DNA of 64,000 nt, from the NCBI GenBank assembly GCA_027021365.1, contig JALUUM010000024.1, positions 62,001 to 126,000 of the forward strand, in the 5' to 3' direction. Below are positions 25,088 to 34,276 of the stretch, piece after piece (the first letter of the stretch is position 1; each line of letters begins with the position of its first letter). Made by a program: the position numbers and the translations under genes. The notes under the pieces are model-generated. The model saw only the letters and a program-made list of their open reading frames with translations, was not told the DNA's origin and did no database searches. This DNA is from Spirochaetales bacterium (GTDB lineage: Bacteria; Spirochaetota; Spirochaetia; SZUA-6).

Positions 25088-25480
25088 GTGGTAAAAAATC
25101 TTGCAATGGGAACAGGAAGAAGGAAAACCTCGGTAGCGAGAGTTTATCTCCGTGAGGGAAGCGGAAAGATAAAGGTAAACGGAAAGCCTTTCGAGAGGTA
25201 TTTCCCGATTGAGGCTCACAGAATATTTGTAAAACAACCCCTTGTTGTAACTAATACGGAAACCAGTTTCGATATTCTGATAAATGTCAAGGGGGGAGGA
25301 ATTTCCGGACAGGCAGGAGCATGCAGGCATGGTATTGCAAGGGCCCTGGTTGCCTACGATGAATCAAACAGGGCCGCATTGAGGGCCAATGGATATCTTA
25401 CACGCGATGCCAGAATGGTGGAGAGAAAGAAATACGGGCAGAGAGGTGCAAGAAGAAAATTCCAGTTCTCCAAGAGATAA
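25088..25480 (+). CDS. rpsI: 30S ribosomal protein S9
   Basis: S9 (130 residues) sits in the small-subunit head, with its C-terminal tail reaching the P-site tRNA. The N-terminal [14 protein letters not shown], the [19 protein letters not shown] core and the basic tail ending QFSKR are all present. The start is a GTG at 25088 preceded by GAGGAGAAGG; the ATG at 25106 lies too close to the conserved core to be preferred. recX follows with almost no gap. Confidence 0.98.
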   Translation: MVKNLAMGTGRRKTSVARVYLREGSGKIKVNGKPFERYFPIEAHRIFVKQPLVVTNTETSFDILINVKGGGISGQAGACRHGIARALVAYDESNRAALRANGYLTRDARMVERKKYGQRGARRKFQFSKR

Positions 25481-25487
25481 TAGTATA

Positions 25488-26111
25488 ATTCAATCAATAA
25501 GAAAGAAACGAAGTGCCGGAGAGAATGGTTTCATTATCAAGCTCTCAGATGGCACTTCTTTTTTTTTACTAGAGGATGTCTTTTACAGAAATTTTCTTTC
25601 TGAAGGGCAGGAGGTCTCCCTTAAGGAATTGCAGTCGATGGAAATGGATTCTCTGGTACTGCAGGCAGAGAGAAAGGCTTTTGGGCTTCTCTCACGGGGC
25701 ATGCATACGAGGTTCCAGTTGGAAGGAAAACTCTTAAAAAGAGGATTCCCCCAAGATGTGGTGGAAAGAACACTGAAAAGGATGGAAGAGATAGGTTACC
25801 TCGATGATATGAAGTATGCAGAAACATGGATCGAGCTCAGAAAGAGGAACCATCCGGAGGGAAAAATGGCGATGGTGGCAGGTCTTGTCAGGCGGGGTAT
25901 AGATCATGATGTGGCCGAGAGGAAAGTCAAGGAATTGTGCAGCGACGATGACGAGTTGAGAGCAGCAAGAAAGGTTTATGAGGCACTTGCCGGTAACAGT
26001 AAAATGACTGCGGAAAAACTCTACAGAGCACTTTTAAACCGTGGGTTTCATTATCGTATTGTTTCTAAATTGGTCGAAGAATTCAGGAATAGTACAAAAG
26101 GCTCGACATGA
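25488..26111 (+). CDS. recX: Regulatory protein RecX
   Basis: RecX binds RecA filaments and limits recombination. The protein has the helical-repeat pattern of the family (RAFGLLSRGMHT-like region near residue 65, then LLKRGFPQDVVERTLKRMEE and GYLDDMKYAETWIELRK). The start is a problem. The conserved N-terminus (QSIRKKR) begins 10 nt after the rpsI stop, but no ATG, GTG or TTG lies in frame there. The nearest upstream ATGs (25389, 25404) are deep inside rpsI. I suggest ATA 25485 or ATT 25488, with AAGAG upstream and coupling to rpsI. The boundary is uncertain; the identity is good. Confidence 0.85.
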   Translation: MQSIRKKRSAGENGFIIKLSDGTSFFLLEDVFYRNFLSEGQEVSLKELQSMEMDSLVLQAERKAFGLLSRGMHTRFQLEGKLLKRGFPQDVVERTLKRMEEIGYLDDMKYAETWIELRKRNHPEGKMAMVAGLVRRGIDHDVAERKVKELCSDDDELRAARKVYEALAGNSKMTAEKLYRALLNRGFHYRIVSKLVEEFRNSTKGST

Positions 26112-26135
26112 GGAAGTGTTTTTATTAAAACTGTC

Positions 26136-26846
26136 TCAGCCCGGCATATTAACATCATCCGGTGTATTAACGTCACCTAGTTCTTCTATCCTCTTGGGTC
26201 TGAAAGAGAAAGCCCGCTTCAAGACATACCTGGAAAGGTCGAATATCCTTTCCGCATTGTCCAGAATCACTGAATCCGAAGAGGCAACAGTTCCCTCGTA
26301 GCTCTTAAGGGGATAGTCTGCAGACTGGATTATTTCAACATTGAAATTTTTTACTCCAATTCTTTGCAGCCTCTCACGCAGTCTGTTTGCCATTTCCCCC
26401 GAGTGTGAAACAGGAGAATCGAGGTAAACATCAACCCTTGATGGTGCCAGTCGAAGTATAGCCTGCCAGATTTCACTGATGGCACGTTCTGTCACCTTAC
26501 TTCTCCTGTAACTGCCGTGAATGCCCGCCGAATCCCTGACAAGGCCATCGTCAGAGAGAAATATGGGGACTCCTTTGAGGTAACTTTCCACGGTTATCAG
26601 TACATTGTACCAGTCTATCCCCATGGGTTGATGGGCAAGGTTTTTGATGCGGACTATCTTTTTCTTTCTCTCCCCGGCAATCCTACTCTTTACAATGCCA
26701 CGGAAGAGACAGTTCCTCTCCAATTTTGTAAGCCTGTATCTGTCACCTACGAGTTTCAGTGAAGCCTTTTCCGGGTAATCCCTGTTTAGAAGGTATCTGT
26801 AATCGATTATCGCTGTTTTGAAATATTTCATTGACATTCTGGACAT
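26136..26846 (-). CDS. DUF434 domain-containing protein
   Basis: A 236-residue protein that I match to the DUF434 type: an N-terminal part with YLLNRDYPEKASLKLVGDRY and RNCLFRG, then a metal-free-looking alpha/beta domain with VDVYLDSPVSHSGEMANRL. The family is found in archaea and some bacteria, and its function is unknown. The last residues (DVNTPD then DVNMPG) come from an 18-bp tandem duplication. Three ATGs lie in the first six codons (26846, 26837, 26831); none has a clear ribosome site. It converges on recX with a 24-nt gap, and its upstream region overlaps the promoter of the response-regulator gene. Confidence 0.8.
   Translation of the reverse strand: MSRMSMKYFKTAIIDYRYLLNRDYPEKASLKLVGDRYRLTKLERNCLFRGIVKSRIAGERKKKIVRIKNLAHQPMGIDWYNVLITVESYLKGVPIFLSDDGLVRDSAGIHGSYRRSKVTERAISEIWQAILRLAPSRVDVYLDSPVSHSGEMANRLRERLQRIGVKNFNVEIIQSADYPLKSYEGTVASSDSVILDNAERIFDLSRYVLKRAFSFRPKRIEELGDVNTPDDVNMPG
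26141..26176 (-). repeat. 18-bp imperfect tandem duplication at the end of the DUF434 gene
   Basis: Units 26141-26158 and 26159-26176 match at 14 of 18 positions; all four differences are transitions. They encode the related hexapeptides DVNMPG and DVNTPD at the extreme C-terminus. Confidence 0.6.
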
Positions 26847-26858
26847 AATAAATATACT
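26831..26858 (+). promoter_or_regulatory. Sigma70-type promoter of the response-regulator pair
   Basis: A consensus TTGACA (26831-26836), a 16-nt spacer and TATACT (26853-26858) lie upstream of the ATG at 26906, giving a leader of about 40 nt that holds AGGAT. The site overlaps the first codons of the divergent DUF434 gene. Confidence 0.65.
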
Positions 26859-26905
26859 AAAGAGTATTGAGATGTAATTTTCACTTCAATGATAGGATAT
26901 CTTAG

Positions 26906-27535
26906 ATGGCAAAAAATGGAAAGAAGGTAAGAATTTTTTCAGCTCTGGAGGTGGCAAATATCTGTGGTGTTGTCAATCAGACTGCAATAAACTGGATAAA
27001 GAGTGGATACCTGAAGGCATTTGTCACTCCCGGCGGGCAGTATAGAGTTTACGAGGAGGATCTACTCGAGTTTCTCAAATCACGGGGAATGAAAATACCG
27101 GAAGAGCTTGAATCAGAGGAAACAGAATCACCTGAGTGGCAGAGGGTTCTGATAGTGGATGACGACAGGGATCTTAACCATGTATTGAAACGCTATATAG
27201 GCAGAAAGATGCCCGAACTGACAGTACTGCAGGCCTTTGATGGCTACGAAGCCGGCAGGATGCTATCCGAGTGGCGTCCGGGAGTCATTATACTCGATAT
27301 AAACCTTCCCGGCATCGACGGGCATAAGCTCTGCAGAAAGATAAAGTCGGACCCGGGGCTGGGAGGACCGGTCATTATCGGGATTACCGGACTCGGTGAT
27401 CCTTCGGAAAGCGAGAGCCTTCTTAAAGAAGGTGCAGATGCAGTTCACACCAAACCGCTGGACCTGGAGAATCTGGTCGAAGAGATAAAGACCTTCATAA
27501 AACGGTACAAAGGTGATGGCAAAAGGAATGACTGA
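26906..27535 (+). CDS. Response regulator with N-terminal MerR/Xis-like HTH
   Basis: The 209-residue protein joins an N-terminal winged-helix of the MerR/excisionase type (residues about 8-65: SALEVANICGVVNQTAINWI, then TPGGQYRVYEEDLLEFL) to a C-terminal receiver domain (about 83-203). The receiver has the acidic pocket VDDD, phospho-acceptor Asp131 (ILDINLPG), Thr in GITG and Lys in HTKPLD. DNA-binding ahead of receiver is the reverse of the usual order. AGGAT lies 7 nt upstream of the ATG. It overlaps a second receiver gene by 20 nt. No histidine kinase is next to it; the hybrid kinase at 60831 is far away. Confidence 0.9.
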   Translation: MAKNGKKVRIFSALEVANICGVVNQTAINWIKSGYLKAFVTPGGQYRVYEEDLLEFLKSRGMKIPEELESEETESPEWQRVLIVDDDRDLNHVLKRYIGRKMPELTVLQAFDGYEAGRMLSEWRPGVIILDINLPGIDGHKLCRKIKSDPGLGGPVIIGITGLGDPSESESLLKEGADAVHTKPLDLENLVEEIKTFIKRYKGDGKRND

Positions 27536-27893
27536 TATCTCTGCTTCCCCCGAGGTAAAGGTCCTGATTGTAGAGGATGAAGATTCGATTCGTCTCACAT
27601 TGAGAGACTTTCTAAAGAGGAAGGGGTATACGGTATATGTGGCCTCCGATGGGGTAGGGGCTATCAAGCAGCTCCTTGACCACGATATAGATGTCATAGT
27701 ATCCGACTATAGAATGGACGTGCTTGGTGGGGATTACTGGGTACGATTTCTCGAAAAATTCATGAAAAAAGAAAAAGTAATCATCATGAGCGGGTTCTTA
27801 AAATCCAAGGTGGCTATTCCCTTTCCCGTTCTTTACAAGCCCTTCGATTATGCAGAGTTGGAAGAGCTGATCCGGAAATCTCTTGAAAGTTAG
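27516..27893 (+). CDS. Single-domain response regulator
   Basis: A 125-residue stand-alone receiver domain with the usual residues: acidic pair in IVEDED, phospho-acceptor Asp64 (VSDYRMD), Ser in IMSGF and Lys in LYKPFD. It has no output domain. The start may be GTG 27513, ATG 27516 or ATG 27528; ATG 27516 is used here, and all overlap the upstream regulator gene. The pair may form a small phosphorelay. acylphosphatase follows after 9 nt; since acylphosphatases can hydrolyse acyl phosphates, a link to the aspartyl-phosphate signal is possible but speculative. Confidence 0.9.
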   Translation: MAKGMTDISASPEVKVLIVEDEDSIRLTLRDFLKRKGYTVYVASDGVGAIKQLLDHDIDVIVSDYRMDVLGGDYWVRFLEKFMKKEKVIIMSGFLKSKVAIPFPVLYKPFDYAELEELIRKSLES

Positions 27894-27902
27894 GAAACTG
27901 AA

Positions 27903-28184
27903 TTGTCGGAAAAGAAGGCTGTTCAGGTAAAAGTCTATGGAATTGTTCAGGGGGTGGGATTCCGCTTTTCGACGGTTTCCCAGGCAAGGCGGTTGGGATT
28001 AACAGGATACGTACGAAATGTAAGCGACGGATCCGTTGAAGTCGTTGCCGAGGGAAAGCAAGAAGCCCTCGATAAGCTGGTGAAATGGCTGGAAAAGGGA
28101 CCTCCCGGTGCAATCGTGCGAAAGGTCGATGTGCGGGTCATTCCATACAGGGGTTTTTTCAGAAGCTTCAATATTGAATTCTAA
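27903..28184 (+). CDS. acyP: Acylphosphatase
   Basis: A 93-residue enzyme that hydrolyses acyl phosphates such as acetyl phosphate or 1,3-bisphosphoglycerate. The phosphate-binding loop with catalytic Arg (GIVQGVGFR) and the catalytic Asn in GYVRNVSDGSVEVVAEG are both present. The start is TTG 27903 with AGGAA a few nt upstream. It is the third gene of the response-regulator unit and is followed by a hairpin terminator. Confidence 0.95.
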   Translation: MSEKKAVQVKVYGIVQGVGFRFSTVSQARRLGLTGYVRNVSDGSVEVVAEGKQEALDKLVKWLEKGPPGAIVRKVDVRVIPYRGFFRSFNIEF

Positions 28185-28236
28185 AATGCTGCATTTAAGC
28201 GCGAATCGTACTTGATACTGTCAAAAATAAAAACTT

Positions 28237-28275
28237 AAGGCCAGGTCACCTGTTACGGTAACCCGGCCTTTCTTA
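28237..28275 (+). terminator. Terminator between acyP and eno
   Basis: AAGGCC at 28237 pairs with GGCCTT ending at 28270, with a mismatch-tolerant inner stem and a T-rich tail (TTTCTTATT) on the plus strand. The genes on either side converge, so it may serve both. Confidence 0.65.
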
Positions 28276-28301
28276 TTCTCATATCTTGTATTGATATTTG
28301 C

Positions 28302-28336
28302 CACCGGGGTTTTTCCTACTTCACCGGGATTTTTCC
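28302..28336. repeat. 20-bp period duplication downstream of eno
   Basis: CACCGGGGTTTTTCC (28302-28316) recurs as CACCGGGATTTTTCC (28322-28336), 14 of 15 positions identical. It lies 47-81 nt past the eno stop. Confidence 0.55.
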
Positions 28337-28382
28337 CGTCGATTCCCCCGGGTAGCTTTTTCTTTCGGTTTTTAAAGCGTTA

Positions 28383-29750
<1,368 letters not shown>

Positions 29751-29799
29751 GTTTAAGATTAAAAAATTGGGATGATTCCTTTTCTACTCTCAATAATCC

Positions 29800-29828
29800 T
29801 TGACCGTAAGAGCTGTAAATCCTACTAT
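29800..29828 (+). promoter_or_regulatory. Candidate promoter of proS
   Basis: TTGACC (29800-29805), a 17-nt spacer and TACTAT (29823-29828) are followed by the proS ATG only 10 nt after the -10 box, so the transcript would be nearly leaderless. Confidence 0.5.
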
Positions 29829-29837
29829 TGTATTGAT

Positions 29838-31535
29838 ATGTATTACTCGAAACTTCTTGGCAAGACACAGAGAGAATTTCCCCATGACGTAAGGCTTCCT
29901 GCGCACGGGTTGCTTATTCAAAGTGGATTTATACGTCCACTTGGTCAGGGCCTCTTTTCCTTACTTCCCCTTGGTATAAGGGTAGTGGAAAAATTGAAAG
30001 CGATTATCAGGGAAGAAATGGAAAAGCTTGGGGGACAGGAGGTAAGGGTTCCACTGGTAAATCCGGCAGAGATATGGAAGAGAAGCGGAAGATACGAGTG
30101 GATTCACAAGGAGCTCGTCAGGTTCAAGGATAGGCATGGACACGAACTTGTCCTTTCCCCTACCCATGAAGAGGCCATGATTGAACTGGTAAGAAAATCT
30201 TTAAGCTCCTACAAGGAATTACCCATCCTGCTCTACGAGTTTCAACTGAAATTTCGAGATGAAGAAAAGCCAAGGGGAGGATTGCTGCGAGCCAAGGAAT
30301 TTCTTATGAAGGATGCCTATTCTTTTCACAGATCCTACTATGAACTGAACAATTTTTTTCCAAAGATGTTTGCCGCATACAGTAATATCTTCAAGAGATG
30401 CGGTGTAAAGGTAATACCTGCAGAGGCCGGTGTCGGGTTTATTGGTGGAGAGAAGGCATATGAGTTTCTCATGCCTTCCCAGTACGGTGACGATGTAGTG
30501 ATAGAGTGCGAAAAGTGTAATTATCTTGCAAACAGAAACATTGCTAACAGCGGTAAGGAGTACCACAGTGAACAGGAAAAACCACTGGAGAAGATAAAGA
30601 CCCCCCTTTGTGTCACCATGGAAGACCTTGCCCATTTTACCGGACTTCCCAAATCTAAGCTGGCAAAGAGTGTGGTTTATTCTACGGGCGCAGGCCTCGT
30701 TATGGCAGTGGTCAGAGGAGATTACGAGGTAAGCGAAGAGAAACTTCAGAAAGTGATAGATGCGCCTGTTTTCGAGCTGGCAGACAATGATCTTCTTCAG
30801 GAGAAGGGATTGATTCCCGGATTTGTCTCACCTATAGGGTTGGACAGCGAAATTAGGGTGATTGTCGATGATCTTGTGAGAGATTCATCAAATCTGGTAT
30901 ATGGTGCCAATGAAAAAGATTACCATTATCTGAACGGGAATTTTGGGAGGGATTACTCGACAGAGGAGGTTTTCGACATAGCGGTTGCCAGGGAAGCCGA
31001 TATCTGTCTTCAGTGCGGAGGAAAATTGAAGGAAATAAAGGCTCTGGAAGTGGGACATATCTTCAAATTGGGTGACAGATATTCCAGAGAACTGGAACTG
31101 TTCTTTCAGAATGAAAACGGGAAAAAGGGGTATGCACATATAGGATGTTACGGAATAGGGATGGGAAGATTGATTCATGCCATTGTTGAGTCCAACAGGG
31201 ATGAAAAGGGGATGGTATGGCCGGCGACAGTTGCCCCTTACCTTTACTACCTGATGTCCATAGGAAAATCCAGGACTGTTAGGGAAACGACAGAAAATAT
31301 CTATCGAGCTATAGAGGAAACTACACTCTACGATGACAGGGATGAATCACCCGGTGTCAAATTCAAAGATTCCGATCTTCTGGGTATACCTATAAGGATA
31401 ATAGTTTCCTCGAGGAACATCGAGAAGGGTCTGATTGAAATTCAGAGCAGGAAAACGGGAGAAATACGTTTGGTTGAAAAAGATAGTGTCCTCGAGGCAT
31501 TAAAAAGATTTTCAGACGAGGTTATGAAGCTTTGA
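29838..31535 (+). CDS. proS: Prolyl-tRNA synthetase, bacterial type
   Basis: ProRS (565 residues) charges tRNA(Pro). Class II motif 2 (RDEEKPRGGLLRAKEFLMKDAY region) and motif 3 (GCYGIGMGRLIHAIVE) are clear. The YbaK-like editing insertion lies between about 225 and 380 (LAKSVVYSTGAGLVMAVVRG), making this the prokaryote-type enzyme. The frame is open upstream, but ATG 29838 (MYYSKLLGKTQREFP) matches the normal N-terminus. No Shine-Dalgarno is seen before it, in keeping with the very short leader predicted. The next gene overlaps its stop (TTGA). Confidence 0.95.
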   Translation: MYYSKLLGKTQREFPHDVRLPAHGLLIQSGFIRPLGQGLFSLLPLGIRVVEKLKAIIREEMEKLGGQEVRVPLVNPAEIWKRSGRYEWIHKELVRFKDRHGHELVLSPTHEEAMIELVRKSLSSYKELPILLYEFQLKFRDEEKPRGGLLRAKEFLMKDAYSFHRSYYELNNFFPKMFAAYSNIFKRCGVKVIPAEAGVGFIGGEKAYEFLMPSQYGDDVVIECEKCNYLANRNIANSGKEYHSEQEKPLEKIKTPLCVTMEDLAHFTGLPKSKLAKSVVYSTGAGLVMAVVRGDYEVSEEKLQKVIDAPVFELADNDLLQEKGLIPGFVSPIGLDSEIRVIVDDLVRDSSNLVYGANEKDYHYLNGNFGRDYSTEEVFDIAVAREADICLQCGGKLKEIKALEVGHIFKLGDRYSRELELFFQNENGKKGYAHIGCYGIGMGRLIHAIVESNRDEKGMVWPATVAPYLYYLMSIGKSRTVRETTENIYRAIEETTLYDDRDESPGVKFKDSDLLGIPIRIIVSSRNIEKGLIEIQSRKTGEIRLVEKDSVLEALKRFSDEVMKL

Positions 31536-32395
31536 CAGGTATCTTCGATATTAGCCAGGAAATAATAGATCAGATAATCTTTGCCATGGAAGACCAGGAA
31601 AAAGATTTTGTTGTGGATTTGTCAAATGGTAATGTTGTAGAAAAGAGATTTATAGATTCCGGCCTCTTGGGAAAGAAGTATGCCGATGTACCACGGTGGC
31701 GCCCGATAGACGGTTTCAGATTGATGGAGAAGTTTGTTTCCAACCTGAACAACCCTATATACAGGGAAGAGTTGATGAATGCACTTGCCACAGGAAAGAA
31801 AGTCTTCAGAAAATTCAAAAACATCTTAAAGACCAATCCTGCAATTGAAAGAAAGTGGTTCGTGTTCAAGGCGCGGGAGATGAAAAAGATAATATTTGCA
31901 TGGTATAACACTCAGCGGGAATTGAAGGGCCTTGAAAAGATATCCTTGGAGGAGGAAGATACGGAAGATCTCGTTCTTTCCGATTTTCTGTTCAAACCAT
32001 GGGACAAATCCAACTATGAGGAACTTGCTGAACTTGATAGGAGTGCTTTTCTTGAAACTCACCTCTATGGCTCAGAGAGAGAGAAACTCCTGACCATCGA
32101 TTCGGATGTCTCCCGCGTGACTGTGGCACTTGCCCCTACCGGTGAAATTGTTGGATTTATCTGGGCTATAGTGAGGGATGGCGTGATGATAATAGAACAG
32201 TTGTATGTAAAACCGGATTTTAGGGGTCTGGGAATTGCAAACTGCCTCATAGACAATTTTTTGGTAACCTTTAAGGATGAGGTCTCTGAAATATACATTG
32301 ATATCCCGGGCAACAGGTTGGAACTGGCAAAAGTCTTTGAAAACTTCGGGTTTTCACTATACTCACAGAAAATGAGGCTGCAGGTAGAAAGTTAA
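31532..32395 (+). CDS. UPF0158 domain fused to GNAT acetyltransferase
   Basis: A 287-residue fusion. Residues about 5-135 match the UPF0158 family (IIFAMEDQEKDFVVDLSNG, RWRPIDGFRLMEKFV, then RKWFVFKAREMKKIIFAWY), whose role is unknown. Residues about 165-285 are a GNAT fold with the acetyl-CoA loop LYVKPDFRGLGIANCLID. TTG 31532 is the start, overlapping the proS stop by 4 nt. The acceptor substrate is unknown; linkage to proS suggests a role near translation. It converges with the HAD gene, whose stop shares the bases TTAA. Confidence 0.85.
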   Translation: MTGIFDISQEIIDQIIFAMEDQEKDFVVDLSNGNVVEKRFIDSGLLGKKYADVPRWRPIDGFRLMEKFVSNLNNPIYREELMNALATGKKVFRKFKNILKTNPAIERKWFVFKAREMKKIIFAWYNTQRELKGLEKISLEEEDTEDLVLSDFLFKPWDKSNYEELAELDRSAFLETHLYGSEREKLLTIDSDVSRVTVALAPTGEIVGFIWAIVRDGVMIIEQLYVKPDFRGLGIANCLIDNFLVTFKDEVSEIYIDIPGNRLELAKVFENFGFSLYSQKMRLQVES

Positions 32396-33207
32396 CTCCT
32401 CCTTCGCCTGGCAAGAATCATCTCTACCGCTTCCTGGAATCCTTCGCCCGAGGGTCTGGTTGTTATATATTTGGGATAGTATTTCAAATCCTCCATGAAA
32501 TTGTTGATATTTGACACGGCTATCGTATTTTGCAATTCCTTGAACATCGGTTCATCATTGGGGGAATCTCCGATGAAGAGTATTCTTTCCTGGAAGTATC
32601 CGAGGTCCTTTCCGCTGTTTTCCTTGAGAAATCTTTTCAAACATTCCAGCTTATCATAGTTTCCGTACCAGCAGTTGACATGTATGCTTGATACTTTACA
32701 CTTTGCACCTGCAGCCTTCATGATACTGCATATCTTTGAAACCTCTTCCTTACCCAGAGGGCCGGTATCTTCGCTGTAATCGATTGCGAGATCGGAAAAC
32801 CGAAATGGTTGATCTGCTGCTATCCGACTCCCTGGAACCTCCCTCACTATCCTTTCTCCCAGGCTGATCAGTTTCTTGCCGTTCTCTTCTCTTTCACTTT
32901 CCTCGAGAAAGAATCGACGTTTCATTTTTCTCTCGCTTCTGTTGTACATGAAGTAAAAGGCACCGTTTTCTCCGATTACCGCATACACAGGCCACATCCT
33001 TGCTATATGGTCACACCAGCCCGCCGGTCTTCCGGTAACTGGGATTACCTTTATACCGTTTTTGTAGAGTTCCCAGATAGCATTGAATGCATATGCAGAT
33101 ATTATTCCGTCGGTAGTAACGGTATCGTCTATGTCGGTGAATACGAATTCGAGATTTTTGCACAGTTCTTCGGAAATATTCCTTATCTCGAGGGGTTTGT
33201 CTGGCAT
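32392..33207 (-). CDS. HAD-superfamily sugar-phosphatase-like hydrolase
   Basis: A 271-residue HAD hydrolase of the Cof/sucrose-phosphatase type. Motif I FTDIDDT carries the nucleophile and acid/base Asp, motif II is VTGRP, motif III Lys is in the C2-cap region, and motif IV is GDSPND. The cap insertion between about 90 and 200 contains an uncommon Cys-rich short stretch (AKCKVSSIHVNCWYG). Such enzymes dephosphorylate sugar phosphates. It begins directly at the stop of the acyltransferase gene (no gap), so the two are co-transcribed. The substrate is unknown. Confidence 0.88.
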   Translation of the reverse strand: MPDKPLEIRNISEELCKNLEFVFTDIDDTVTTDGIISAYAFNAIWELYKNGIKVIPVTGRPAGWCDHIARMWPVYAVIGENGAFYFMYNRSERKMKRRFFLEESEREENGKKLISLGERIVREVPGSRIAADQPFRFSDLAIDYSEDTGPLGKEEVSKICSIMKAAGAKCKVSSIHVNCWYGNYDKLECLKRFLKENSGKDLGYFQERILFIGDSPNDEPMFKELQNTIAVSNINNFMEDLKYYPKYITTRPSGEGFQEAVEMILARRRRS

Positions 33208-34119
33208 CTAATGAACCTTTGCTTCCAATTCTTTCAAGAGTTTCTTGCGCTTTATTTCTGTTTCTCTGTGTAGATACTTGAGATCCCTCATTACTGTATC
33301 CACCACGTGTTGTTTCACATCTCTGATGTTTTCATCAGAGGAAATGGCATTTCGCCTGTATTCCCTACAGTTGTAGACCTTGCTGATCGTGTAAATCATT
33401 ATGTCTCTCTCCGGAATATCTTCATCCATGTTACCATTTGGATTGGGTTTCAATGTGTTCCCGTTTATCGCTATGAATACCATGTAGTCGTAAGACTTTA
33501 TATAGGAGTCTATCTCTTTCTGGCCTCTGCCAGTGGTAGGATCCCACGGTCTGTATCTTGTTCCCGTGGGAAAGACCAAAATAAGTCTTCCCGAGGTTCT
33601 CAATTCAAATAGTTTTTTCAATGCTGCTATGTTGATTTTTTTTCTTCTTTCCATCGCATTTTCCAATTCTTCGGGGTCTTTTATGTTTTTTAGGCCGCTC
33701 TTGGGAAAAATAACGACACGTGTAAATATTTCGGTAAAAGACCTCACAAGGGCGCTTTCTTCGTTGAGCTTCATGCCTGCTACTGAAACTATGGAATCGG
33801 CAACCTTTTTGCCCATTTCTCCTTCTCTCCACATAAGGGTGTAGAAGCAGGGAATATCAAAGTTACTGTAGTGTTCCATCAGCATGAGACATTTTTTCCC
33901 TTTTTGGGCGAGGTTGTACAGTTCTACAAGATTTTCAAAACCGATGAGCTGGCTTCCGGGAAGCATCAATTCATCTATTATCTCCTTCATATAAGCCTTG
34001 TTCCTCGGGTCACCTTCCTGGTAAACATTGTTTTCGTTGATCGTAGTATGGGCATGTGCTGCGTTCTGTATCATTTTAGCGATTATTCTTTGAAATTTTC
34101 TGTTAAGGGGTTCTATCAT
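33208..34119 (-). CDS. PlsC-like acyltransferase
   Basis: A 303-residue member of the glycerolipid acyltransferase family. The catalytic HxxxxD motif is HYSNFD (about residue 80) and the phosphate-binding motif appears as FPTGTRYRPWD (usually FPEGTR). Such enzymes acylate glycerol-3-phosphate or lysophosphatidate at the inner membrane. No clear transmembrane helix is seen, so peripheral attachment is likely. A strong GGAGGGAGGAA precedes the ATG. It pairs with the HAD phosphatase downstream; whether it uses acyl-ACP or acyl-phosphate cannot be told. Confidence 0.85.
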   Translation of the reverse strand: MIEPLNRKFQRIIAKMIQNAAHAHTTINENNVYQEGDPRNKAYMKEIIDELMLPGSQLIGFENLVELYNLAQKGKKCLMLMEHYSNFDIPCFYTLMWREGEMGKKVADSIVSVAGMKLNEESALVRSFTEIFTRVVIFPKSGLKNIKDPEELENAMERRKKINIAALKKLFELRTSGRLILVFPTGTRYRPWDPTTGRGQKEIDSYIKSYDYMVFIAINGNTLKPNPNGNMDEDIPERDIMIYTISKVYNCREYRRNAISSDENIRDVKQHVVDTVMRDLKYLHRETEIKRKKLLKELEAKVH

Positions 34120-34242
34120 TTCCTCCCTCCGTGATAAAAGGAGTAGTACTTTTAAATATAGTGAATATGTCCATATAGAATATAACAGATTTTAATTATT
34201 GGGAAGTGGTTAAAAAAGACTTTCCAAAGGCGATTATTTTTG

Positions 34243-34265
34243 ATAATATTTAAAAAAAATATTAT
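34243..34265 (+). promoter_or_regulatory. A/T hairpin directly before the oppA-type ribosome site
   Basis: ATAATATTT (34243-34251) pairs with AAATATTAT (34257-34265) around a 5-nt loop, ending 1 base before AAGGAGG. It may protect the mRNA 5' end or be a regulator site. No clean -35/-10 pair was found upstream. Confidence 0.35.
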
Positions 34266-34276
34266 AAGGAGGCACC

